Assembly (NCBI GenBank): GCA_019649035.1
Contig: BMAT01006609.1
Location: forward strand, 58,053 to 96,980
Origin: Elysia marginata
Lineage: Eukaryota > Mollusca > Gastropoda > Plakobranchidae
Direction of reading: 5' to 3'
Length of the DNA: 38,928 bases
In this document: one piece after another, positions 1 to 31,806 of the stretch
Numbering within the stretch: position 1 is the first letter of the stretch
Layout of the letters: every line of letters begins with the position of its first letter
The notes under the pieces: model-generated
What the model was told of the DNA's origin: nothing
The model's database searches: none
The model's input: only the letters and a program-made list of their open reading frames with translations
Position numbers and translations under genes: made by a program

Positions 1-194
1 CTCACACTTTTTAAGGGAAAGATCTGTAGGTTCTAGACAAACTGAAACCCTTTCCAATAACCAACAAACCGAATTGGGTCAAGCACAGAAAAAAAAGAAA
101 CAGGGAAAATGATCGGTAAAGGGAACAGTTGGTTTTATTCAGTGCAAAAGCGTTAAAATCTTTCAATTTGACCATTATGTCATTTTGTATATAT

Positions 195-625
195 ACTAAG
201 TGCTTTTTTCGATCCGAAGGTTGGCAATCATGACTCTCCATTCCTCTTTACTCTCAGCTTTCCGTTTGATTTCTCAATATGTGCGGCAGTGGGCCCATTG
301 CTTGATGTCGTCAGTCCAGCTCCTTTTAGGGCGTCCCCTACCTCTTCTACCCTCAATTCTGCCCTCCGAGGCTAGCTGCAAAAGATGTCCCGAGCTTAAC
401 ATGACCAGCGTAGCGAGATTTCCTCTTTATCAGCTGATCTAGCAGTTTTTCTGTTATATCCCCTGCTTGGATTACCTCTTTGTTGGTCTTGTACTCCATC
501 CAAGATATTCTCAAGACTTTTCTGTATCACCACATTTCAAAGGACTTTATTTTATCTTTGACTGCCTTTGTGGAAGGTCCATGTTTCGCACCCATAATTA
601 AAAACCGAGAAGACACAACGTTGTC
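195..625 (-). pseudogene. LINE reverse-transcriptase C-terminal relic
   Basis: Read on the minus strand, from about 620 down to 195, this stretch spells the C-terminal end of a non-LTR retrotransposon polyprotein. It contains a YGCETWT-like block, an FEMW-like block, then GRRGRGRPKRSWTDDIKQW and a final EEWRVMIANLRIEK-like block. These blocks occur in this order downstream of the reverse-transcriptase core in many invertebrate LINEs. Reading the whole stretch needs several frame changes and passes stops, so it is a dead fragment. The endonuclease and catalytic core are not visible here. It lies in the intron before the first visible ABCC exon and is antisense to that gene. The family (RTE-, CR1- or I-like) is not resolved. 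Confidence 0.7.
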
Positions 626-1085
626 AAAAAGCTGAAATAAAACGTTCTTCAAAAGACTTGCTCCTAGAAATATTGTCATTTATTCGCCACATTTTCAGCG
701 TCATTTAATGTAATACCTATAATGACGTGTTATTACCATGCACTATCTAGACATATTAAATGAAATAATGTTTACTTTTTAAATAACAAACAAAGTTGCA
801 CAAAAACAAAAGCAAGCACCATTAAAGAGAGTATCTCTGCTGCGACTGCCTGCAGAAACCAAGAGAACGGAACCTGTATACTTGTTCATGCAACACAGTT
901 CCAAGATGTACTTACAAACGCTCTATGAATGATAATGCACATCCATAGCTTCTTTTTCCTTTCAATTCATTGTGGGGTTTTTACTTTCATTGAACATGTA
1001 TCCTAAGTAAGCTTTAGCAGTTTTGGTGATTGCATTAAATGCACTCCCCCCCGCCCCCCGCCCCCATGTCCCCATTCCTCCACAG
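626..1085. other. Intronic DNA upstream of exon 1
   Basis: No coding or structured element is recognised between the LINE relic and exon 1. The last 40 bases are very C-rich, with four runs of four or more C in 1048-1075, and merge into the pyrimidine tract of the exon 1 acceptor. Confidence 0.5.
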
Positions 1086-22490
<21,405 letters not shown>

Positions 22491-22657
22491 TTGTTCTTAT
22501 CGCATGCATAAGTGTATGTCTTGCATTGCGCAAAGAGTTGCGGCACCTGTTAAGTGATATGCTACTCCACACCATAACATGTCATAAGTGCGGGACCACG
22601 CATGTCTGGTCCTAGCTTGTGTGATCACTTTATCAATTTCATCGCATAGTTATCATG

Positions 22658-22700
<43 letters not shown>

Positions 22701-22869
22701 CACTATTACCACTACTTAATCAATTTTGTCGCACATTTATTATGATAAAAATAGTATGAATACTTACTTCTACTAATACTACTATTACTACTACTACTGC
22801 TACTATTAATACTTCTACTGCTATTACTACTACTATTACTACTACTACTACTGCTACTAAGACTACTAT

Positions 22870-22904
<35 letters not shown>

Positions 22905-23743
22905 NNNNNNNNNNNNNNNNNNNNNNNNNNNNNNNNNNNNNNNNNNNNNNNNNNNNNNNNNNNNNNNNNNNNNNNNNNNNNNNNNNNNNNNNNNNNNNNN
23001 NNNNNNNNNNNNNNNNNNNNNNNNNNNNNNNNNNNNNNNNNNNNNNNNNNNNNNNNNNNNNNNNNNNNNNNNNNNNNNNNNNNNNNNNNNNNNNNNNNNN
23101 NNNNNNNNNNNNNNNNNNNNNNNNNNNNNNNNNNNNNNNNNNNNNNNNNNNNNNNNNNNNNNNNNNNNNNNNNNNNNNNNNNNNNNNNNNNNNNNNNNNN
23201 NNNNNNNNNNNNNNNNNNNNNNNNNNNNNNNNNNNNNNNNNNNNNNNNNNNNNNNNNNNNNNNNNNNNNNNNNNNNNNNNNNNNNNNNNNNNNNNNNNNN
23301 NNNNNNNNNNNNNNNNNNNNNNNNNNNNNNNNNNNNNNNNNNNNNNNNNNNNNNNNNNNNNNNNNNNNNNNNNNNNNNNNNNNNNNNNNNNNNNNNNNNN
23401 NNNNNNNNNNNNNNNNNNNNNNNNNNNNACTACTACTACTACTACTACTACTACTGCTGCTGGTACTACTAATACTGCTGCTAGTATTTAGGGATCTATG
23501 AAAAGATTTATGCTGTGAGAACAACAAATGTTCTTTGAGGAAACAATACAATCTCGTTCAAGGTCACATTTTTCATATTTTTGATTGATATACTACAAAG
23601 AAAAAATAAGGTTAAAATCATTATCACATTATGACGATTCATATATTGTTTTTATACACACTATAAATACAAAAAAATGTTTAAATCTTCCTTGTTTTGT
23701 TTTGTATTGAAAGGATCAGCATCGTGCATTTTCTGCAATAAAA
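22491..23743 (+). other. Probable gene 1 3' UTR with (ACT)n repeats and candidate poly(A) signal
   Basis: No coding sequence after the stop. The first AATAAA with a downstream T/GT-rich stretch is at 23737-23742 (cttgttcttttgtcatgttt follows). If used, the 3' UTR would be about 1.25 kb and would include the ACT repeats and the assembly gap. An earlier non-canonical signal cannot be excluded. Confidence 0.4.
22661..23469. repeat. (ACT)n microsatellite interrupted by an assembly gap
   Basis: ACT trinucleotide runs at 22661-22716 and from about 22764, with N from 22905 to 23428 inside the repeat, resuming as ACT to about 23469. The true array length is unknown. Confidence 0.95.
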
Positions 23744-24405
23744 ACCTTGTTCTTTTGTCATGTTTTGTCTCCTCTTGTCTGATAACATCAGATTCTTTCA
23801 ATTATTGGTGACTGGCTTTTTGGTTCCACTTCCTCCAAATCTGGTAGCAGTCACCAAATGACTGGACACATTTTTAACAGTAATCTTACAGCTGGACCTC
23901 TAAGACAAAACAAAATTGGCTTCATACTTTTTTCAGTTCCGATAACAACAAAAAAATGCTGGTTTTGGTTAAGGAGATAGGAATTAAGGCAAATCTCTAA
24001 AAGACGCTTTAGTGAAAAGAAATCCGAATCCAATTCTTAATATCTTATGCACTTCAGTGCGTTAAAAACCAAATGATGTGTTGTCAATAAGACTTTGGTT
24101 TCACTCAAAGCACATTGGTTATTCACAGTTTTTTTTATTCAATGGTATTCGTTTCAGTTTTAATCTGAGCCATTTATATTTTATGTGTTCTTGCAGCCAA
24201 AAAACCACAGCCATCGCTGGTTGCTGATGACCTAAATCACATGAAGAGACATTGACTTTTAAGCCCCATCACAGCTCTCGCTTTTCTCTTAGACTCAAGT
24301 AAGATCTACTTGCTATAAGATTACGGCCGACTGTTTCGTTATTATCAAACAGTTATAATTATTCTTGTTCACTTCACATCAATGGCAGCAACTCTTTTCG
24401 AAATA
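23744..24405. other. Intergenic DNA
   Basis: AT-rich. No gene, RNA or repeat recognised before the Tc1-like element. Confidence 0.5.
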
Positions 24406-25680
24406 TACTGAGCGCCAAAAGAAACGCAACATGACATTCCTTATTTTCGCGCCCATGCACGCTTTAAAGAAAGGTTGGTGAGTTGATTTTTTTTGTTGTG
24501 AGTAGTAACACGTCTGAACATGAGTTCAAGCACACTCCTGAGTCCCGTGCGTAGTTTGTCAGTCATGGTGAGCGATTTTCGAATACGGTACCCTGTAAAA
24601 AATGTAAAATCCGTGCGTGTAGGAAAACCTCGTGGTCGATATTCTCAAAATTACACACAAGTGTACCTTACAACGTGCCCAAGAACTATTCGCCATTTTT
24701 AGAATTAAACGATTTTATTTTTACAAAATGCCACGCTAATCTGAAATTGATCGTCATCGTGCTTTAGGACTGCTCCAAACAGGTCTTCCTATCAGTGAAG
24801 TTTCCATCCGTATGAATGTAAACAAGACGACGATTTTCAGACTCAGACAACGTCTACATGAGACGGATACGGTGAGTGATCGGCCCCGTTGTGGGAGGCC
24901 TAGGTGCACTACGCAGAGACAAGACAGAAACCTTGTCAGAAATCATATGAAGAACAGGTTTCTTTCAGCTTCAGCTTCATCGCGTCAGACAAGAGGAAGA
25001 AATAATCAACGTATAAGTGAAAACACAGTAAGAAGACGTTTATCTACCTCTGGCCTACGTGCTCGTCGCCTATACATCGGCCCCATCATGACTCAGCGTC
25101 ACGGACACCAACGTAAGCTTTGGGCCCAGGAACATGCCGCGTGGGATCGCATCCAATGGCGAAGTTTCGTATTCAGTGACGAATCTCGATTCTGCATTGA
25201 GCATGCTGATGGCCGTGTACGTGTATGGAGAAGAAGCGGTGAAAGCTACCAAGCAAATTGCATTAGAGAACACGACAGGTGGGGCGGAGCATCTTTCGAT
25301 GGGACGTCGACGTGCTGCTGTACTGGAAGCCCAAGGGGGCACATACATTATTAGCCGGAGTCTGTCTTGATTTGTAATTAAATTCTAAAGACTTATCTAC
25401 TGAATAGGTATGTAAAAATGTGGTCAAAATTGCTGTATAGTTTGCATTGTGGAATTTTACCAATGGTATCCTGTTTTCATAAAATCTACTTTATCGAGGG
25501 TCTTTTGTTTTAATCTAATTTCCTCGTTCTCAGAGGCCACCGATAAAAGTGGCGTTCTTTTAAGTTGAAAAAGCAATAAATAAACTTTTAAATGATGTAT
25601 CACATGTCTCATTTAATCTCTTGCAGTTTTCAGTAATATATATTGAAGATTCGATGTTGCGTTTCTTTTGGCGGTCAGTA
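24406..25680 (+). mobile_element. Tc1-like DNA transposon, internally truncated
   Basis: The element 24408-25678 (1271 bp) has TIRs of about 26 bp: left CTGAGCGCCAAAAGAAACGC and right, reversed, CTGACCGCCAAAAGAAACGC, both going on to AACAT. It is flanked by TA at 24406-24407 and 25679-25680, the Tc1/mariner target duplication. It carries one transposase remnant. The matching TIRs and clean TA suggest a relatively recent insertion. Confidence 0.92.
24728..25354 (+). pseudogene. Tc1-like transposase, truncated, with early stop
   Basis: From ATG 24728 the frame reads MPR then TAA (24737-24739), then stays open for about 200 codons to 25354. It includes an N-terminal helix-turn-helix (EVSIRMNVNKTTIFRLRQRL), a GRPR-type basic motif (CGRPRCTT), a WSFVFSDESRF-like block with the first catalytic Asp, and WGGASFDG. 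A Tc1 transposase is normally about 340 residues. Here the DN...H block and the third acidic residue are absent, replaced by an unrelated CCCTGSPRG tail. The deletion and the codon-4 stop make it non-functional. Confidence 0.88.
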
Positions 25681-26164
25681 TATTATGGACTCGGAGGCTA
25701 CGGATCCTTATAAAAAAACCCAACAAAACTTAATATTCATTAGGGGAAGGTGAATGTTTTAGCTATTGATTCGCAAAATTGTATTCTCTTTGCACAATTG
25801 AAATAAACTAATAATGCGCAGGTTTTCAAGTGAGCAATGTTTTAAGTACCTTGATCATCTCGACCAGGACTTAATTGGGTTCCGTTTTCCCAGTAAAGCT
25901 TTTTTGTGTACTAGGGAATAAATCGCATAGGTCTGTATTCCTACGGCAGTCTGCATGTCGAGACAGGCCAATCTGAAGTATGCTTCACTTTTTGACAAGC
26001 GTATTTAAACTACTCCTCAAAATCCAGTTATACAGCACACTTCATGACTATGCTTCAGATTAGAACCACGGCTTCGGCACCAGGAGTAAGGAACATTTTA
26101 ATTAAGTCTGAAAAAAAGGTCATTGAATAAATATATCAAAATAAAAAGACAGTTCAGCAAATGA
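25681..26164. other. Intergenic DNA
   Basis: Nothing recognised between the Tc1-like element and the LINE relic. Confidence 0.5.
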
Positions 26165-27725
26165 ATAAGTCACAGAGGCATAACAGTCCTGTCGATCCTA
26201 CGGAAAGTTTTTCTACAGGACAAAATGAAAGAAACAAAAGACACTAAACTTTAAGATGAACAGGCAGGGTTTGGAAAAAAACATGGATGCCTTTTATTGC
26301 CATTTTTGTTTACACTTACAGTTGATTGGTTGATGAGGGATGCAATTGATGGTGGAAGAAATGGACATTATAGACACACCGTGACAATGTAGACTACACG
26401 AACGTTCTGGCTCTGTTACCTGGCACTCATCAACAGGTGCAAACAAAGACAAATATGCTGGACAATGTCTCTAAATCAACTGGACTCCACATGCATCTAG
26501 CAAAATTTAAAGTCCTAAAGTTGAGGGTGGCATCTTAAGAAAAAGAACAGGTCACAAAGAATCTTGAGGGAGTGAAAACTCTCTGCTACCTCGGGCGCAT
26601 AGTAGTCAGAAAGCCAAAAAACCGAAGCTGACATAAAATCAAAAGCGCAGGCAGCATCAAATGCTCTCACCAACATCTGGAAAAACAAATGAGATCTCTT
26701 TTGAGACCAAAGTAAGACTCTATAATACACAAGTCAAATATGTAATCCTACGTGGATACGAAACTTGGAATCTTCAAAGAGAAATTTTAAAGATCACAGA
26801 TCTTCACGAACAAACGTCTAAGGCCCAAATTACACCGCATAAGCTGTGTTGTACCGTTGCGCCTTATCGGAAATGAACATTGTAAAAATATACTTGTTGT
26901 CTACACAGGTTTACGCTTGTGTCGATTAGCCGTTATGCCGTCGTAACGCCCTTTGTGTTTCTAGGTGAGTGCGAACTCACAGGAAAAGAAAACAAAAAGG
27001 AGCGCCTTAAGACGGCTGAAAGGGAAATGAACAATCGGGCCACTTTTAGGCTAGAGCGTGTCAATGAGAACGGTGCGATAACACTACCTCGTGGTTTATC
27101 ATTATTTGCTTTAAGATTATTGTAAGGTTGTTCATAATGAGTGATATTGAGAGCCAAGCAACACCTCACTTGAACAATCTATATGACATTCTTATGTCAT
27201 TAGAAAAATTCTTATCGTCCTTCTTCATATTATCAAAAATAGTGTAATATTCTCCAATGTCTTTGCCTATTTATATAAATAGGACGGACCCATGCACTTC
27301 TTTCTCGTCTTCTCCTTCGTTCCCTCCTTCTCCTCCACCACCATAACACAACGGGATCCATTGCTGAACTATCAAAACCGGCTTGCGGTAGTTGCGGAAA
27401 TGAACGTGTTCATTTCCACTTGTGCCGTCCTCTGTTGCGGTATAACGTCTCAAAAAAATGATTACACCGCATAAGGCGTAGCAGCCGTGTCCCATGTCAT
27501 GGCGTTATACCGGTATATACCGGCATATACCGTCCGTTGGTGTCACAAGACAGAAGGCGTAATGCGGTACGGTACAGCCTATCCTGTGTAATTTGGGCCT
27601 TAGAAGACCACTCAAGGTAAGTCAGAGAGACAATGTCAGAAATGAGGATATTTAGAGGCAAAACAAGCAAAACATTATGAGGTAATATTGAAAAAAAAGG
27701 ACGGAAATGGATTGGACACTAGGCC
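26165..27725 (+). pseudogene. LINE reverse-transcriptase relic, interrupted by a DNA element
   Basis: Left part 26165-26820: shifting frames give RGITVLSILRKVF, DEQAGFGKKHGC, FTLTVDWLMRDAIDG, DYTNVLALL (where YADD is expected), LDNVSKSTGLHM, CYLGRIV and FETKVRLYNTQVKYVILRGY. Right part 27601-27725: RRPLKVSQRDNVRNED and RKWIGH, the usual downstream blocks. The two parts read as one protein once the 26821-27600 insertion is removed. The catalytic aspartates are lost and many stops are present. Confidence 0.8.
26819..27602. mobile_element. Non-autonomous DNA element with AGGCCCAAATTACAC ends
   Basis: 780-bp insertion (26821-27600). The left end is AGGCCCAAATTACACCGCAT and the reversed right end AGGCCCAAATTACACAGGAT, flanked by TA on both sides (26819-26820, 27601-27602). 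The TTACACCGCATAAG segment recurs internally at about 27462. There is also an inner palindromic ATGAACG/TTCAT motif and a cggtatataccgg-type palindrome (about 27509-27530). No transposase similarity was seen in its short open frames. Superfamily unknown. Confidence 0.8.
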
Positions 27726-28442
27726 ATCGTAACTCAGGCCCGTCACACCATCATGAGTAGACATCACAAATCTCTATGATCTTTTAATAAAATTTGAGAG
27801 GGTCGGCCCGCACAAATTGAGATCAATTCTGTTAAAACTCAAATGAGATAGACCAGTTGAGCCCATATGCTCAAATTTGTTTACTTCTCGCTGCTGGGTT
27901 TGTTACTACGAAGGCTTATATTGGACATACTATTAAGGAAAGATAACAACAGTTAAGTCACGAGGACGCTGAAGTGGAACTAGCATGTTAAGAGGTTGAG
28001 GGGCAAGCCTTGTCGTACATGGAAACGGGCGGTGGTGTGTGTGTGTGTGGGGGGGGGGGGGCAGGAAGCAGGCTTAAAAAGGATTGGAAAGTCATGGAAT
28101 GAGATTTAAATATCCAACCCTTGACAGAGGAAGGTAGAGAGGTTCTTTGTCTGTGGCCTATACCCTGACATAGGGTTTCAAAAACAATGACGGAGATAAT
28201 GATTTTGTTCACTCTCAAACCTTTTTGACATTATGAGATGCTTCCTTGAATTACATACCCCTTTACTATTTAAAACAAATTGTGATAGGTTGTAAGCTGT
28301 TAATTTTTTACGCTCTGAGACATTTATCTGACATTGAAACTGTTTTCAGATTGAGTAAGGTAAGAGAAGTTCTCCATCTTTGCAGTAGCTTTTTCTTTAA
28401 CGTGACCAGCACCCAGCTGCTTTCGCTCGTCAGTAGCCTGTC
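27726..28442. other. Intergenic DNA with GT/G-rich tract
   Basis: Unassigned. It contains a (GT)n and poly-G tract at 28034-28062, four or more G runs long on the plus strand. It may include more of the LINE 3' end, but I could not align it. Confidence 0.45.
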
Positions 28443-28729
28443 GACCGGCTCTGTGGCCTAGCGGTAAGACACCCGCTCAGAGATCGGGATCCCCAGCCGA
28501 GTCAAACCAAGGACTTTAAATTGGTATTTGCAGCTGATCCGCCTATTGTCTGGCATTATAAATTTAGTGTTAAGTCTTGTCGGCCCGTTGTTAGGATAAT
28601 GTAACTGGGTGTGGTGTACGCAAGCGGTCCTTACATCACAGTGTGGCAGCACGCTTTCAATTGTCCCCCGCGCCATCTCTGATATAACTGAAGTTGACTG
28701 GGACGTTAGAATTCAGCCAACCAACCAAG
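28443..28729 (+). repeat. SINE family 1, copy 5, B box deleted
   Basis: A box (TGGCCTAGCGG) intact. The sequence then jumps from agatcggga to tccccagcc, losing the B-box core GGTTCGA. The body and AACC tail are complete. Without the B box it should not be transcribed by RNA polymerase III. Confidence 0.88.
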
Positions 28730-29542
28730 CAAGGATTTAGAGAATTAGACAACGATGTGTTTAATAATAAATTTTGGCATCCGTGGGTGCAAATATCCTG
28801 CACCTAGGAATGATGAAACTTTGTAATAGCAAGAAACGTTCCATCATTTTATTTATTGTGTATCTCGCAAGCGGTATCTCTCGCAAGAACATTGGTACAT
28901 TGTAGTCTCATAGTCTCATCGAGAGGAAAAAGGTAGACCCTGTTCAATCGTTTGCGACTAAAAGCTATACACTTCATACAAATAGCAACACTTAAAAGTT
29001 CATGAATCCAGACGGAAGTAAATTACAAAATATATTTAATAAAAAAAAAATGAAAAAAAACTGATTTATACTTATCGCCGTTGGATAAAACTTAAAGAAA
29101 CTGCATTACAAACCTAAAACTATCTATTTGTTAAAAAATGAGAAGAGCCCTACTTATGGACCCTTTTAGTACTGTTTCGATCTGAACCGCCTGCAGCAGT
29201 AACTATGAACCCCGACAGTTAAAAATTGTGAAAATAGTGAAAATTTCAGTTTATAATACGCTTAGATTTGTTAGTAGAGCAGTACACCGAACCCATTAAA
29301 ACGTGAAGATTGAAAGAGCAGTCAATAGCTGCCATTGTCCGATGAATGCCGACAATCCCGCATTAAAGCTAATCTCGAAATCTCTCTTTCAGTAACTTTT
29401 TGCATGATATATTTTTATTTAACATGTTGAAGTGGTTACAAATTAGTTTTTCTAATAATTTTATCACCTTTTCAATCTAGATTGGGATCGACATAGAAGA
29501 ATTTTGGAAGGTCTGAGACTGTAGCCCATTTGCTCCTCTAGA
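28730..29542. other. Intergenic DNA
   Basis: AT-rich, no gene or repeat recognised. Confidence 0.5.
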
Positions 29543-29572
29543 ACCGGCTCAGTGGCCTAGCCGTAAGACAGA
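29543..29572 (+). repeat. SINE family 1 head fragment
   Basis: The segment ccggctcagtggcctagccg followed by taagaca matches the first 27 bases of the SINE, then similarity stops. A complete head follows 30 bp further on. Confidence 0.7.
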
Positions 29573-29600
29573 CAAACAAGCTTTCATCACAAAAACGCAC

Positions 29601-30430
29601 GACCGGCTCTGTGGCCTAGCGGTAAGACTCTCGCTCAAATATCGGGAGGTGCGTGGTTCGATCCCCGACAGAGTCAAACCAAGGACTTTAAAATTGGTAT
29701 TGGCAGCTGATCCGCCTAGTGTCTGGCATTATGGATTTATTATTAAGTTTTGACGGCCCTGTGCCTGTAAAGCACTGGTGAAGTCAGTTCTTACCTATAA
29801 CTGCGGAACATAGGCACTTACACAATCACAAGAAGAAAGACTTAACGCGTTCCATAGAAAACAACTAAAGAAAGTACTCAAAATCAAGTACCCCGTGAAA
29901 ATAACAAATTCATCTCTGTACAATAAGTGCATTGAACGCCCTCTCTCAATATTTATTCTTGAAAATCGTTGGCGCCTTTTCGGTCAAATATTGAGACAAG
30001 ACAGCCAAATTCCCGCTAATCAAGCAATGAGCGGATATTTTGTGACGGAAGGCAGCAAATTCAAAGGACGTCCACTAACAACACTCTCTGTCGTCCTCAA
30101 CCGAGACCTTTCCCGAATCATAAACAGCAACTTGCAACTGAAAAGCAGCCACGATCTAGAGCACCTGAGATCTATAGCACAGCAGAGAGACGAGTGGACC
30201 AAGCTTACAGCGAGGGTTCGAGAAGCAGCCGAGGCGTCCCAGTCGGAGCACTGAAATGTGAAAGGCCCTAAGCAAGCAAGCATGTGTCAGAATAATGTGA
30301 CTGGGTGTGGTGTACGCAAGCGCTCCTTACATCATAGTGTGGCAGCACGTTTTTAATTGTCCCCAGCGCCGTCTCTAATATAACCTCGAAGTTGACTGGG
30401 ACGTTAAAATTCAACCAAGCAACCAATCAA
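29601..30430 (+). repeat. SINE family 1, copy 6, split by a LINE fragment
   Basis: The SINE head and first half (29601-29768) and second half (30283-30430) align end to end with the family consensus. The junction falls in the 'cggtgtcaggat' region, and a short gtg(c/t)c stretch is present on both sides. The 514 bp between is LINE-derived. Confidence 0.88.
29769..30282 (+). pseudogene. 5'-truncated LINE 3' end inserted in a SINE
   Basis: A single frame from about 29773 to TGA at 30252-30254 reads ALVKSVLTYNCGT, a TAG where Trp is expected, then ALTQSQEERLNAFHRKQL, RWRLFGQILRQDSQIPANQA, GRPLTTLSVVLNRDLSRI and LRSIAQQRDEWTKLTARVRE. This is a typical C-terminal segment of an invertebrate LINE polyprotein. 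It ends in an agcaagcaagca short-repeat tail. With one in-frame stop in about 160 codons, the copy is comparatively young. Confidence 0.82.
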
Positions 30431-31357
30431 CTAGGTCTGATTTCAAAATCTACCACTTTCTTTGAGTTACTGAGTGACTGAAATGTAGGGAACCGAAGAA
30501 GTTAGGAAAAAAATTCCGAGGTTTCTATCCGGATTTGACAGATAAGGATAGCACAGAGAGCACAGTCAAAGCGGTTATGGTCATTCATTTTCTCATGGTG
30601 GCAGAAACCGATTTTAGATGTTCAAAGTCTAGGTCTAGAAGAGGGGGCAAATGGAACGAATAAAAATAATAGAAGATTGGTGAATAGAGTAAAATATGGA
30701 ATGGGAGAGGGTAAAAGAGGTAAACAGGTGGGAAACAGGGAGAAGGATAGGTTTATGATAAAGCGTAGAGTCTAGACGTCAAACTTTAATGTCTTGATCT
30801 AGATATAAATCGAAATAAGGAGGCCTATGGGCGTAAAGCTAAATGGAAAATGAAATATATAATGAGAGACTTATAGAAGAAGGACTATAGAGAGGAGGAG
30901 AAAAACAGTATTAGGAAAAAAAGAGATTGTGAACGACGGCGAAGAAAAGACTGTTATAGATGGAGAGTTGTAGAACTAGGGCAATAGAGAAAATGAGAAT
31001 AACAGTAATAAAGAGAACAAATAAAGAGAATCTGAATGACGTAGAAGAGAACCTTAGACTGGTATGGGACTGTTCCATGAGCTTCTAAAAATTCTTTCAG
31101 AGTAGTTCCCCTCGAGCAATGGTGAGTTTTTATGCTTAGATTTAGCACTGAAGTTATCTGAATAAACTACCTCGCCAACAGAAGAGTTCGCTGGTGAGCC
31201 CTCCTTCTGAATTTTACACACAAAAAAGGTTCGTGCTGAAATAGTCTCTAGACGGAGAGAAGATATGCATCCGGAGGTTCGATTTAAATAGGGTCTACTA
31301 GATCTGCAATCTATCACGACAATGAAGGAAGGCAACTTTAACAGCCCAATCTATTTG
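30431..31357. other. Purine-rich intergenic DNA
   Basis: The plus strand is strongly purine-biased from about 30620 to 31060 (long GA/AAAG-rich runs) without a simple repeat unit. No gene recognised. Confidence 0.5.
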
Positions 31358-31806
31358 CCGACGCGGTGGATGACTCCACGACTAGTTTAAAAACTTTGTT
31401 ATTCGACTTTTACTTTCCCTGCAAAGGTTTGATTTGGTTTTTGTTTGAATTTTAACGTCCCAGTCAACATCGAGGTTATATTAGAAACGATACTTGGGAC
31501 AATGAAAAGCGTGCTGTCACACTGTGATGTAAGAAGCGCTTGCATACACCACACCCAGTCACATTATCCTGTCACCGGGCCGACCAGACTTAGCACTAAA
31601 TCCACAATGCCAGACAGTAGGCGGATCAGCTGCTAATCCCCAATTTTAAAGTCCTTGGTTTGACTCCGTCGTGGATTGAACCACGCAGCTCCCGATCTCT
31701 GAGCGAGTGTCTTGCCGCTAGGCCACAGAGCCGGTCCCGACTCGATGAATGACTCCACGACTAGTTTGAAGACTTTGTTATTCGACTTTTACGTTCCCTG
31801 CAAAAG
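31358..31806 (-). repeat. SINE family 1, copy 7 (antisense), between 69-bp direct repeats
   Basis: The antisense SINE occupies about 31428-31735. It is bracketed by direct repeats of about 69 bp, 31358-31426 and 31737-31805, which share gatgactccacgactagttt-type sequence and differ at about seven positions. That is far longer than a normal SINE target duplication. Confidence 0.85.

Noticed and set aside
22712..23551. Long minus-strand frame of 279 residues
   Set aside because: It consists of N bases and poly-serine from the ACT repeat, so it is not a gene.
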